A stretch of DNA of 64,000 nucleotides, taken from assembly GCA_947652605.1 (NCBI GenBank), contig OX393577.1:25175466-25239465 (forward strand). Reading direction: 5' to 3'. This stretch comes from Elmis aenea (lineage: Eukaryota; Arthropoda; Insecta; Coleoptera; Elmidae). The first letter of the stretch is position 1, and each line of letters opens with the position of its first letter. This document shows positions 38,291-48,450 of the stretch, piece after piece. Made by a program: the position numbers and the translations under genes. The notes beneath the pieces are model-generated. The model had not been told where the DNA came from, searched no databases, and saw nothing but the letters and a program-made list of their open reading frames with translations.

Positions 38291-39779
38291 CGGGGTGATC
38301 AAAATTCGAGGGCGACCATGGGAATCTCGCTTATTATAATAGCTAGAGTATGGGTTTAAATTTGGCAAAGTTGCTAAATTTTGTGCTCATTAATAATCCG
38401 AAGAGAAATTGGAAATATCTCAAACGGTATCCGAGAAAATGAGGAAAAACCAGAAAATACTATTTTTGAAAATCGTCTAAGTATAACTCCTTTGGAGTTT
38501 GAAATATTTTAAATGCGTAAAAACATTGCTAAAGCAACTTTTTAAGCCGCATCGGATAGTATTCACTAATTTATTCTAGGTCGATTCGTTTTTGTTTTAT
38601 GATAACCAACTTTATTTTTTCTTATGGGCGCAATTTGCGCTATTTACATAATCAAATAGCATTTAATTTTCTAAATTCATTGATGTATCACACATGGTAT
38701 TTTACTTCTTCTTTCATTGTCAAATTTGAATTTAAACAACAACCACGATAAATCAGGTAGGCCGGTCGTTGTAGTTTATGTTGTTTCCATGACAACCAAT
38801 CAACAAACTGAAATTTTTGAAAGCCTATTACTTGTTACATAAATAAATTCGTAAAAATGAACTTTAATAACGAAGAAAAACGCGATTTGGTGCGATTTTT
38901 TTGACGTTCTTTTAAGTTTTGTTATACTCCTTCTTTATCACAGACTTTTAACAAATTTACTTAAGTTACTGTTTAACGTAGAAAAATAGTGTTTTTTCCG
39001 GATCTGTTGGTAACAAAAATGTTTTTTTTTTACTTTCATCTGAAACTTTTCTGCCATATTATCTTCTGGGTTTGGCAGAAGCCCCATATTATTTCCCTAA
39101 GTATCTGTCCAACGTACAAAAATATGTGTGCGAGGGTTATCTTCTTTCTGGATATAATTCTGCATATCGTTGCATAGCATTCCTATTCAATAAATAAAAA
39201 ATTCGCAGCATATCACGTGTTTCTTTGTTATTAAAGTTCATTTTTACAAATTTATTAATGTGACAATAGGCTTTGAAACTTTTAGTGTTGATTGGTTGTC
39301 ATGGAAACAACATAAACTACAATGACCGGCCTACCTGATTTATAATGGTTATTGTTTAAAACCCTTTTTTAAAATTTGGCAGTGAATGAAGCAGTAAGAT
39401 ACCATGTGTGATACATCAATGAATTTGGAAAAATAAATTCTATTTGATTATGTATCTATATAGCAAAAATTGCGCCCATAAGAAAAATAAAGTTGTTATC
39501 ATAAAACAAAAATGAATCGATCTAGAATAAATTAGTGCGGCTTAAAAAGTTTCTTAAGCAATGTTTTTACACATTTAAAATATTTCACTCCAAAGGAGTT
39601 ATACTTAGACGATTTTCAAAAGTCGTATTTTCTGGTTTTTTCCTAATATTCAATATTCAAATTTCTCTTCGGATTATTATCGAGCACCAAATTAAGTAAC
39701 TTTGCCGAATTTAAACCTATACTCTAGCTATTATAATAAGCGAGATTCCCATGGTCGCCATCGAATTTGAATTACCCTG
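38291..39779. mobile_element. 1.49-kb foldback element, CGGGGTGATC / TTACCCTG ends
   Basis: TA flanks both ends. The arms, each over 500 bp, include CATGGGAATCTCGCTTATTA, CCGAAGAGAAATT, AGACGATTTTC, CCAAAGGAGTTATACTTAGA (right arm), CATGGTATTTTACT/AGTAAGATACCATG, and TAGTTTATGTTGTTTCCATG with the inverse. The central loop lies roughly between 38880 and 39210. Noncoding. Relatives are the single ends at 1945-2060 and 63645-63770. Confidence 0.9.
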
Positions 39780-39781
39780 TA

Positions 39782-41593
39782 TGTATTTTGAAAAGAATTG
39801 TAGTTTTTTGTTCCTGCATGTATTTTCTGCTATGTGAACAGTTTATTTATTAAACTGGACAATTTAAAAAATAAATGAAAAATTAATTGTGTTTCATAAA
39901 AATAAAAGAATTTTTAATTTTTCTGTTATACCACGGTTATCATATAACGCAGGTCGGGTAGACCCCCGCAAACCCGCGTTATGACCGGCTTTCACTGTTC
40001 TTAGAAAAAGACACTTCGGGAAAAAATGCAAAATTAAATACAATAAACAATGGCACACTTCCACCGATAAAACGCGGCTCAAGAATACGCGGTCGTCACA
40101 ATAATTGCGCCATTTAGTTCAACATGGACACTAAACTAGGATGAAGAAGAAAGGTTGCAAAAATATGCACCTTAACTTTTAATTTTATTTAGATTCAAAC
40201 AACGAGCAGTTCTAATGTAAGATGTAAGCATTTAAAACCGAAAAATTTTGCGACACCCATACCGAGTGGTCAACACACCGCACCGGTTGGATATCATCAC
40301 TGCTCTAGAAGAGCAAATTAATTTTTTGCATTACATCGTTGTGTACAGCTCTTTTTTTTATAATATGTATTTTGTACTTATTTGTTGGATAAACAACTGA
40401 TAACAAGGCAAACATTCGCTTAACGACAAAATTCGCTTTCGACAACTGTCTAAAAGCTAACATGTGTAATAGCTAGGTATGCCTGTAATATTTTTTCGAC
40501 GGAACAGTCATAATTTACTAAACTCTTAAAATAAATACAAAAAGTTTATCGGTTAATTTATTACAAAACGAAAATATATTTCAAAACAAACTTTAAGGAA
40601 ATTTTCCAAACTATACAAAGAAAAAAGAAGAAAAATGTCGTTTTCTTTGACTACATATTATCACTTTTGTAAAAATTTCAATACAACCTCAGGAACAAAA
40701 CCACCGCGGATAGAAGAAACAGTATTATAAAAACTATTCAATTAATAAATTACAGAAAAAATACATTCAACAATTAAACTTGACTTGTTCTTACATTTCT
40801 TTGTTCTGGAACTTTTCTTTAAAATAAAATATTTACGCAATGCTGTATCCGCAATGCGTAAATACAAAAAAAAAAACGTTTAACGAATGGCTTGACAATA
40901 ATACGAAAACTGGTGTGAACAATAATCGCATACAAACTAACAACCGTAAACTTTTTTCCCTTTGTTAGTAACGATTTTGCTTATAAGCAATAAACTTGGT
41001 TTTTAAGCAAAGGTTTTGATGTTCTATATATGTATTAATAAAACAAGAAATAACAATTTCGTCCCGTTTGCTAATGAAGCAAATTGGCTTAGTAAACTTT
41101 TTGTTGACCAATAATACTGTGTTCAACTATCCAGATTATTAAAATTATATTTATTACAGACAAGCAGGTGCAAAAAAATAATTAACTTATAATTTTAAAT
41201 TTCAACAAGATTAGAAGCCCAAAGAAACGTCCAAACAAACGAAGTGTATCTCTATCTGTTGTTAAAAGTAAAGTGATAATTATGTGCAATTTAATCGGAG
41301 ACATAAGAGGAGCAATTTTGATTTAATGATTTGCATAAGCAAGTGCTCGTTTAGTTCACGAATTAGGTAGGATCATCGCAGGTAATAACGACGGTAATCA
41401 GCTGTTAAAAAGACCAGGTAAATAACAACCATGAGCGACCGCGGTCCTACCCTCGCCACACCTCGCTATAACAAGTGTAGCGGACATAGCGTGAGAACAC
41501 TTACAAAAACCAACTAACCAGCCATGGCTAAAGCGTTTTTACGTTCGTTCGAGAAAATATGTACACCACAAAATCGAAATTAAAAACTCTTAC
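39782..41593. other. Intron 2 close to exon 2, nothing firmly recognised
   Basis: A short hairpin-prone stretch with AACGC motifs lies near 39943-39981, and ATTTACGCA/TGCGTAAAT arms lie near 40830-40862. GC-richer sequence near 41340-41480 is unexplained. Confidence 0.4.
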
Positions 41594-41660
41594 CAAAGAC
41601 AGGACTGTGATCTGGTCTTGATGCATGTTTGTGTGATGAGTAACTGACTCCTGACTTTTC
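41594..41660 (-). CDS. pan: pangolin coding exon 2, linker after the Armadillo-binding domain
   Basis: This is a 67-bp internal exon, entered in phase 0 and left with one base of a split Gly codon. It reads EKSGVSYSSHKHASRPDHSP followed by VF. The acceptor is a T-rich tract ending TTGTAG (AG complement at 41661-41662) and the donor is GTAAGA. The SRPDHSPVF block matches the conserved segment that follows LIDLTESE in insect Pangolin, so this exon directly continues exon 1. The segment is a short, probably unstructured linker between the Armadillo-binding region and the central domain. It is too short to stand out as an open frame, and was found by reading for splice sites and frame. I am confident in the boundaries because both splice sites and both phases agree with the neighbouring exons. 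Confidence 0.9.
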
Positions 41661-42456
41661 CTACAAAAAAAAAGAAACAATTATCCACACAACCAGCAAC
41701 CGTGACGCAAAAGAATTTTTGTATTTTCTCAATTATGAACTGGATAAAAACATTTGTCGTCATATTCGAAACAAAAAAACTTATCTTGAAAATTATATGT
41801 TATGTTGCACAAAAAAGACAACTTAACTTTTCCCACTTTTCTCATTATCTCATATTTATTTATTTCACCAACACAAAACACACCGAAAATTTTGCCGTTT
41901 CTGTCCGAGAATGTTTATCATGAAAAAATAATTTTTGACGTGAAAATACTATAAATATCAAATTTCCAATGGTCAAACCAATTTAACACAACAATAAATT
42001 GCGTTTAATCTTGATAATCTTGAAATATTATTGACCTGGTATCTTTACAAACTAAATCGGTGTTTTCCCATGCTCGAAAACGTTTATTACTTATTTGCCC
42101 GACTAAGTTGACTTCCCAACACTTACTTTTTTAATGCTTATCGGTTTATTAAGAGCTCACATAAAAAAACTTCGTTTTAAATTTTTTCCTTGTAATTTGA
42201 AGGTAAATATCACGCATACACGTACTTAACCAATTAAAAATATTACAGTCTACGTAAATGATAAGTGTTCTTTTTTAGTTGTAACAAGTTCTAAGATGAG
42301 TGCGTGGGTGGGTTAAAAATTGGTGCAGTTCGCAATTAAAAATATCGTGCGCGCTCTGTGCATGTCATGAAATATTCTCTTTCGAGAGTTAACGTATGTT
42401 GCTATAGTTACGTGGGTGGCATAAAAAATCAAGATGCAATTGATTAGAATAAGTAC
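41661..42456 (-). other. pan: pangolin intron 1 (796 bp)
   Basis: It is bounded by donor GTACTT and acceptor TTGTAG on the minus strand. The interior is plain AT-rich DNA. I saw no repeat, exon or conserved-looking block apart from a pyrimidine-rich run next to the acceptor. Confidence 0.85.
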
Positions 42457-42609
42457 CTCCGATTCTGTGAGATCGATGAGACTGCTCTTTTCTTCCGTGA
42501 GGTTCTCGGAGGACCTCTTCTCGTCCTCGCCGTCGCCCTCGTCCTTGAACACCTTAACCTCATCGGTGCTGCAGAGATCATCGCCGCCACTGGACGAGAC
42601 GTGTGGCAT
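42457..42609 (-). CDS. pan: pangolin (TCF/LEF) coding exon 1, beta-catenin-binding N-terminus
   Basis: This exon encodes the first 51 residues of the nuclear HMG-box factor that recruits Armadillo/beta-catenin to Wnt target genes. The translation contains [18 protein letters not shown] at residues 8-25, followed by an acidic stretch and a [11 protein letters not shown] ending. These are hallmarks of the TCF N-terminal Armadillo-binding domain and are very close to fly Pangolin. The start is well fixed: the ATG complement is at 42607-42609, and an in-frame TAA lies two codons upstream (42613-42615). The exon ends in phase 0 at GAG followed by the donor GTACTT. Its codons are GC-richer than the surrounding DNA. 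The next exon continues the frame. Identity is recognised from the known family; the remaining protein lies outside the window. Confidence 0.95.
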
Positions 42610-43092
42610 GGTTTAGTCGCGGCGCGGCGGCATCACACCTCGCTACATGGCACTAGTCCGTCTGCAGTCAACTCATCGCGGTCACTCTCGCACTACACAG
42701 CACTCGGTCACCACCGCGTACGAAAACAGCAAAAACATTCATCTCGACATCCCGCACTGAAGCACCGGTAGAACACGTGCCAGCAGCTGAGAGAATCACA
42801 GGTGCAGCGCGGCGGCGTAACGAGATATCAACGGCAGCGTTTCTACTCCACTGCGGTCTTCGGCGCTCAAACGCTGCGTGATGCTCTGTTGTCGGCCCGA
42901 CCAATCACCGGCCGCTTTGATCCACCGAGGCGGCTCACAGTAATGGCAGCCGGCACGACTGCGCGCGAGAGCGGCCGAGCTGCCGCCCGCATCTCGCTTC
43001 TTGCTTCTGTTTTAGTCTTAGCGGACCGGTACATGATTTGTTTCATGATTAATTTCACCGCCAGACATTTATTTGACTAATTTATAGACTGT
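42610..43092 (-). promoter_or_regulatory. pan: pangolin 5' UTR and putative core promoter
   Basis: A block of roughly 450 bp directly upstream of the pan start codon is much richer in G+C and CpG than its surroundings, as expected for a 5' UTR and promoter of a developmental regulator. On the minus strand a TATAAA lies at 43081-43086, and a weak initiator-like TCATGA lies about 35-40 bases downstream (43043-43048). These would give a 5' UTR of about 430 bases with no intron needed. The frames open across this block on both strands are best read as consequences of its high GC content. The exact transcription start is not visible. Upstream noncoding exons from another promoter are possible. Confidence 0.45.
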
Positions 43093-44059
43093 TGTTATAA
43101 TGATGTACGTACCGAACTTACTTACAAGTACACGTTTCTTTAATAATTGAACATCTAGTTTTTGATTGTCATTGTCATACAACTTATCTTATCGCTCCCT
43201 TGTGCAAATGTCATATTCTTCACTTCCGTTTTTACGCAATTAAACGCAACTTGCGCTGTACCTATTCTGTTCGAACACACTTCTTCAAAAAACGAACCAT
43301 GTATTTTTCAACTTTGCAGATTTTCTAAAACTAAAATAACATTTTACAAATAGCTATAATTATAAACTTTAAAAAAATGCAATTAGTTGCTAAAAGAACA
43401 CGAAAGCGAAATACTGTTTCCAAAACTTTTTATTTTTAAATTCCTGGTTTACATTAAATCGAACAACCGAAACTTGACTTTTGCAAAGTATAACCCCAAC
43501 CCCCAACCAAAACACCAATGAATAATGGAGATTATTTTGACAATCGATTTCATTATCCAGCGCACTTACCAATATTTTGAATTAAAACTTTCAAACAAAA
43601 TCCTTATTTTAATTACATGTACCTTACTTGCCTTTTATGAATAACGGAAGTGCGTAAAATAAAGTCGAGTTCGTTAAAAATAAAATATATATAGAAACTT
43701 TGGTTTTGGCGAATGAATCCACACATTTGTTTTAAAATTAGTCAATAATCCTCTTGTCATTGCCATTTTTAAATCTATTCTATACTGTGAACCAAGGGTT
43801 GGCAATAATCGACCCGGGTACAAGATGAAAAACTACCGTTGGAAATCATCGAATGTTTTTCAGTTTGTCGAACACTTTTTCTTGAGTGAACATAGTTGAT
43901 CTAAAGATAAAAATCTTATTTCAGATCTTAAAAGTTCTTAAAGTAAACAAATAGTTTAGTTGTTCTTTTTGCAGATTATTGTTTGTTTAAATTACTTTGA
44001 TCAAAAACCTTAACGGCAACTTTAATGAGTTCAAGCTTCTTGCTTATGCTTATAGGTAT
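43093..44059. other. DNA upstream of the pangolin promoter
   Basis: AT-rich, with no repeat ends and no exon. By position it may hold upstream regulatory sites of pan. Confidence 0.4.
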
Positions 44060-44069
44060 AGGCATACTT

Positions 44070-45362
44070 AACGTGACCAGACGTTCCGTTTGGAACGGGA
44101 CCATCCCGTTTTTGGGTAGCCTATTCCGTTGTCCCCAAGCACAGCTTCGGGACGCCGAAATGTCCCGTTTTCAGAAAGAGAGCAACTCACGGTAACGATT
44201 TCGAAAAAAGGCGCGAAAAATCAAAAAAATCACACTAATAATTTGAATCATACGAATTTTCGTACAATTATTAAATATATTTTATGTCTGCATGGCATTA
44301 ATGTACCCTTAGAAAGGGTATTTTCTCTTATGAATATGTTGTGGACGAGCGAAAAAACACAGTTGCAAGTCGCAGTTCTCTCTAAAGCAATGTTAATTAC
44401 CAAAGTAAATTTTAAAAAATCCTGTCCAGAATTTCATTCTTATTTGAAATCAACACCAAATATGTACAGGGTGTCTACTTAGTGTGTATTTCTTTCATAG
44501 CTGCTTTAAATACATAGAAAAAAAGTTTTAGGACACAATTTGTTGGAGATCATAGGATGATAACCCAAAATTATTTTCAGCTATACAGAGTGTTTGGTTT
44601 CCGCGCACCGATGTGTAGCTTTTTTACTTTAAATACAACACCCTGTATATTTTTTATGCTTTAGATTCCAAATTGAATTCTCTTTAAAAAATGTAAAAGG
44701 TTTTATGTACAAAAAAATCAATATTGAATTATTAACGTTTTTTTGAAAATATTGACCGTTACCGATCTTTAATAAAATATTCATATTTAGTTTTTTAACA
44801 GCGTCAGTGTAAAATAATTTGGTAGTTTTGTTAACAATACTCTTATAGTGCCTTCTGAACAATTAAACTTTTTAAATGATACACAGGGTGTTTGTTTTTG
44901 TCGGTCCATGTAGCTTAATTTTAAACACGAATAAGTCGTTTTTTTTAAACACCCTCTATTTTTTTACATTTTCGTGTAGATAATTTAACTGTCTTTAAAA
45001 AATAATAAAGGTGTATCACGTCTAAAACTAATATTTCTTGAGTTATTGCCGATTTAATGATAAATTATGACTAAAAATACAAAATTTACAAGAATTCAAA
45101 TAGTATCTAAGCTTTAACGAAATTATAAAAAATTTACATTTAATTTCAATTTTACCAAATTTTCATCGTTTATTCAAACAAATGCGTTTTTCTTATGACT
45201 GTTTAATCAAATTTGTTCTTCAGAAAAATTGAAGTGTTTATTCCTGTTTTTTTCATTAATAAAACTATGACGAAATATGCGTTTTCTTGAATACACATAA
45301 GTACTATTACTTAAAAATTAGTAGATGTCCCGTTTTGATGAAAAAAATAAATGGTCACGTTA
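44070..45362 (+). mobile_element. hAT-like element with CGTGACCA / TGGTCACG ends
   Basis: The left end AACGTGACCAGACGTTCCGT starts at 44070, and the right end GATGTCCCGTTT...TGGTCACGTTA ends at 45362. A 10-bp direct repeat AGGCATACTT lies before the left end (44060-44069) and after the right-hand Harbinger insertion (45997-46006), consistent with a hAT-size duplication extended by chance. Inside are a hAT C-terminal transposase remnant (44243-44470) and several CAGGGTGTT-type termini (near 44467, 44586, 44645 and 44886). Confidence 0.7.
44243..44470 (+). pseudogene. hAT transposase C-terminal dimerisation-domain remnant
   Basis: The frame reads ILCLHGINVPLERVFSLMN, then MLWTSEKTQL and NFKKSCPEFHSYLKS. 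The sER.FSlmn..wt..R..l...l.....l..N...sc.eF pattern is the signature of the hAT family C-terminal dimerisation region, which holds the last part of the transposase catalytic fold. The rest of the transposase (zinc finger, DDE core) is absent, and the frame ends in a TACAGGGTGTC element tip that supplies the stop. This is a relic, not an active gene. It supports the hAT assignment of the surrounding element. Confidence 0.7.
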
Positions 45363-45994
45363 AGCGGGGTACACACGTACAAGTATATTGTGCAATATGT
45401 ATTGTACAAATATATGGCGCAATACCGTTTGTGCGATAAGTGCATAGGTATCCCTACACGCTCAATGTTTTAATTTTGATATTGTACAAGTGTAGGTACT
45501 GTGACTGCTTAGGTTGTGAAAACGTTGGAAATAAAAGCTTTCATAGGTATATGTTTCGCTTGGAAAAGCGTTACTGATGAAGAAGGAGAAAATAAATAGA
45601 AGATTATGGACAATAGAGTGGTATTTAAAAAGGGAGATATTTTCCGATATAAAACTGTTAAAGAAACTCCAAGTATGCTACTACAAGAACTACCTAAGGA
45701 TGGATGAAGCCACCTTTGACGTAATGTTAAAGAAAATTTCGCCTCAAATCCGAAAACAAAATACAGTTACGAGAAGTTTACCATGTGCAGCCTACAAATT
45801 AATAAACTGCAGATATTGTACAATACGGCCGAACGCAAACACATGTTTAAGTTACAGCGCAAATTAACACAGTTATTGATATATATTTTGTCAATCTACA
45901 ATCTCAGTATTATTGCGCAATATTTTTGATAATTGCACAATACTGACGTCACACAAGTATTTTGTGCAATATACTTGTATGTGTGTACCCCGCT
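45363..45994 (+). mobile_element. PIF/Harbinger-type element with TTA duplication
   Basis: The ends are AGCGGGGTACACACGTACAA and its near inverse closing at 45994. Exact TTA copies lie on both sides (45360-45362 and 45995-45997), the PIF/Harbinger target. Arms extend through AAGTATATTGTGCAATA-like blocks. The 632-bp element contains the start of a HARBI1-like transposase frame. It inserted at the very edge of the 44070-45362 element, splitting it from its right target duplication. Confidence 0.9.
45577..45867 (+). pseudogene. Harbinger (HARBI1-like) transposase N-terminal fragment
   Basis: The ATG-initiated frame of 96 codons carries RRLWTIEWYLKREIFSDIKL at residues 8-27 and YKNYLRMDEATFDVMLKKIS at residues 36-55, followed by P.I.KQNT. 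The pattern of basic/aromatic start, then N[FY]LRM...TFD.LL..I.P.I matches the N-terminal region of HARBI1-type nucleases and PIF/Harbinger transposases. The catalytic DDE part is missing, and after about residue 67 the reading drifts into unrelated sequence and the element's right arm. The location inside an element with TTA duplications agrees. It is an internal-deletion derivative, so not functional. Confidence 0.8.
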
Positions 45995-46006
45995 TTAGGC
46001 ATACTT

Positions 46007-46334
46007 CGCTATTATAACACAACAGTTTCAGGCTGTTGTAAAATGAATTTCTTCGTTAAGCGAGTCATTGCTTTATTAACTTTTTGTTGTTCGTATTGCC
46101 AGGGCCGACCTGAGGGGGTATGATGGTGTAAAATTTCCCGGTCCCGGTATATACAAGGGGCCGTAAATCATCCAACAATTTGTATTTTTACGCGCTAAGT
46201 AGCCGTAGGACGGTGCCGAAAACTAGTAAATACATTTTCGAACAATTTTTTTACTTGGGACCCATGTAGTGGTCGATCTATGATATTTCCGCTTGTAGGC
46301 TAAGCTTTTTGCCGCCTATAATTTTTTATAACAG
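46007..46334. other. Noncoding DNA with a possible hAT tip near 46101
   Basis: CAGGGCCGACCTGAGGGGG near 46101 resembles a hAT start and is followed by CCCGGTCCCGG. No right end was found. Confidence 0.35.
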
Positions 46335-47240
46335 CGTCATTCAAAAAGTCTGTGCAACAAATGAAAAAAATGTTAATATAAATTTCTCATAAAATTTTTG
46401 GTAAAAGTTGGTGTATGATCTAAAACCTAAAACCAGGGTTGGCCTGATTTAAATCAATTGATTTAAATCACGAGTTAAATCATGCTTTAAATCAGCTGAT
46501 TTTTTAAATAAAAATCATGATTTAAATCAAACTTTATTTTTTTTCACGATTTAACGGCACACGTCACATATAAATTAAATGCACGTTTTACATCCACCCG
46601 CTTAAACAATCGCTAGTAAAATACGCCGGATATATTGCGTATTGGCTTCCTATAGATTGGGGAGAAATAAAGTCTACAGGAATTTTCTCGTTAGACGCAT
46701 TCCGGTAAATTTTCACAATAATTTTTAATTTAGGGTCAAAAGATCTACAACGTAATTCAAAAAGTGTGCAACAATTGGAAAAGTATTTTATTATCGATTT
46801 TTTAGAAAATTTTATTCTTGATAAAGTTGGTGCATGACCTAAAACTAATTTAAGAGATGAAAAAAATTTATATGACACTAGATTTTAACGATTTTAAAAA
46901 TATTCGCAAAAGTAAAGTGCCCCTGTTTTAAGACAAAAAAAAATCGTGGGAAAAAATTGTTTAGAAATCAAAAATATAACAATACGAAATTTGACGTTAA
47001 AATTTCATTTTTTTATTTTACAGTAGTGTCAACATTCAAAAAGTTTGCTACTAATGGAAAAGTTTTTTATTATCGATTTCTCGGAGAATTTTATTCTTGA
47101 TAAAAGTTTTTGCATGGTATAAAACTAATTTTAAGTTGAAAAAAACTCGATAAAAATTCATACGACACTAGCTTTTAGCGATTTTAGAAATATTCGCAAG
47201 ATTAAAGTGCCCTTATTTTATGAGTTTAAAAAAAATTCAA
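46335..47240. repeat. Degenerate direct repeats with a hAT tip inserted
   Basis: The block ATTCAAAAAGT..G, about 25 bases, GAAAA..TATTAT, TTTTATTCTTGATAAA, GTTGGTGCATG, TAAAACTAATTT recurs from 46755 and 47034, with a shorter, more diverged start at 46340. At 46435-46560 a CAGGGTTGGCCTGATTTAAA tip with iterated ATTTAAATCA motifs interrupts the first copy. This is a known style of hAT terminus, but its partner end is not visible. Confidence 0.6.
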
Positions 47241-47351
47241 GAGAAAACGATATTTTATATTGAGTAAAATTCTTAAATTCTAAACTTTTTTTAACTTTTT
47301 TAAAATTCTTAAAATAAGATTTTTTTTAATGTTATGTTGTTTTTGTTGTAC

Positions 47352-47965
47352 AGGGTGGGCAAATTTCGATGTTTTAATAGGGAATCTCGGTAACTATAAG
47401 AGGTATCAAAAAACGGACCGCGCATCCTCGATCTCTTTTTTCGAGAAAAAGTTAATGGTGAAAACTAAAATTGGTTATCGTCTTTTGTTTTCGAGTTATC
47501 GCCGATAACTCGATTTTTTGACTTTTCGTTTTATGACTATATCTCACTTGTTTATGATAATAAACAAAAAAAAATTTTGACGTTCTACAGGTACTTTTTT
47601 GATAAGAATGCAGTGGCGTAGACAATTTTTCAAAAAAAATCGAAATTTGAGTTGTGACATAAAGTTGTATTTTTTTAAATAGAACCCATAGTTGGCTATG
47701 ACTTATTTAAATTCCTTATTTTTTTGTCATTCCAAATATGTAAGGGTTGATGTAGTTATATTCAATAATATGTAAGTTGCGAAAGCTTTTTAGTTTTTTT
47801 TTTTAAAGAAAATTATAGTAGGCTCTGAAAACAAAAACAAAACAAGGTGTAAAACCTTTTAAAACTCATTTGGTACAAGTTGCAAAGGCTTTGTAATTTG
47901 TTGTTATGATAATAAATAAACTACATTACTGCAGATTCCGATTATCGTTGTTTTCTTATTTTCAT
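47352..47965 (+). mobile_element. Single-arm foldback with a shared core but a different tip
   Basis: It starts TA-CAGGGTGGGCAAATTTCGAT. The first ~300 bp differ from 7464-8698 apart from the tip and an AATCTCGGTAACTATAAGAG-like block. From about 47680 to 47965 it matches that element's core closely (AGTTGGCTATGACTTATTTA, then AACAAGGTGTAAAACC and TACATTACTGC). No right arm is present. Confidence 0.78.
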
Positions 47966-47974
47966 ATATTTATA

Positions 47975-48120
47975 GTTATATACACACGGACGTCATCGCG
48001 AAAATAGTCAAGACGGGTTATGGGGACCTCAAAACGTGTATATCCGTCGAAATCTGGAATCGAAAATTCTCGCGATGACAATGCTTTCTTTATACTACGT
48101 ATGGCGAAAGAAAACATGTT
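47975..48120 (+). repeat. Dispersed GGACG..ATCGCGAAAATAG repeat, copy 2
   Basis: It carries the same block order as 6566-6715: CACGGACGTCATCGCGAAAA, then GGGGACCTCAAAACGTGT, ATCCGTCGAAAT and TCTCGCGATGACAATGCTTT. The GTCATCGCGA and TCGCGATGAC arms are exactly complementary here. Confidence 0.65.
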
Positions 48121-48252
48121 TAGAGCGTTGTTTAACTCGCTTACAGGGTAGTAAATCAATAGAAAAGAATTTTGTTTTAAATTTAAAATACGGTAAAAAT
48201 TTCTATTTACACTGCATATTTGATTTATTATTCTGTCGCTCAGATGTCCGCC

Positions 48253-48450
48253 GCCCACTTGGCTATCGCCCAGTTGACCATCGCCCAGTTGACCGACGCG
48301 ACGCCCAGTTGACCGACGCCCAGTTGACCGACGCCCAGTTGTCCGTCGCCCAGATGACCGTCGCCCAGATGACCGTCGCCCAGATGACCGTCGCCCAGAT
48401 GACCATCGCCCAGATGACCTTCGCCCAGATGACCATCGCCCAGTTGAACG
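48253..48450. repeat. 15-bp minisatellite, about 13 units (locus A)
   Basis: The unit is GCCCAGTTGACCGAC or GCCCAGATGACCGTC, in tandem with small substitutions and one 5-bp extra (GCGAC) near 48297. Because 15 is divisible by three, frames stay open on both strands (AQLTD/AQMTV on plus, RRSSG on minus). The 149- and 168-codon frames here are therefore repeat artefacts. The same unit occurs at 63195-63284 in reverse orientation. Confidence 0.95.

Larger units (their letters stand above)
21249..41593 (-). other. pan: pangolin intron 2 (20.3 kb)
   Basis: It runs from donor GTAAGA after exon 2 to acceptor TTTCAG before exon 3. It contains foldback elements (22874-23629, 31240-31604, 33080-35902, 38291-39779), hAT elements (30766-30942, 33317-33886, 34926-35737) and a LINE tail (30238-30285). 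It also holds several GC-richer islands near 23820-24010, 25780-26020, 37370-37520 and 41340-41480. The remainder is AT-rich single-copy-looking sequence. Long 5' introns of TCF genes often hold enhancers; that role is inferred here. Confidence 0.85.

Noticed and set aside
42434..43080. Plus-strand frames opposite and upstream of pangolin exon 1
   Set aside because: They are shadows of the exon and of the GC-rich 5' UTR; the minus strand carries the conserved protein.
48253..48450. Tandem array as a possible CRISPR
   Set aside because: Units are directly adjacent 15-mers with no spacers, in a eukaryotic genome.
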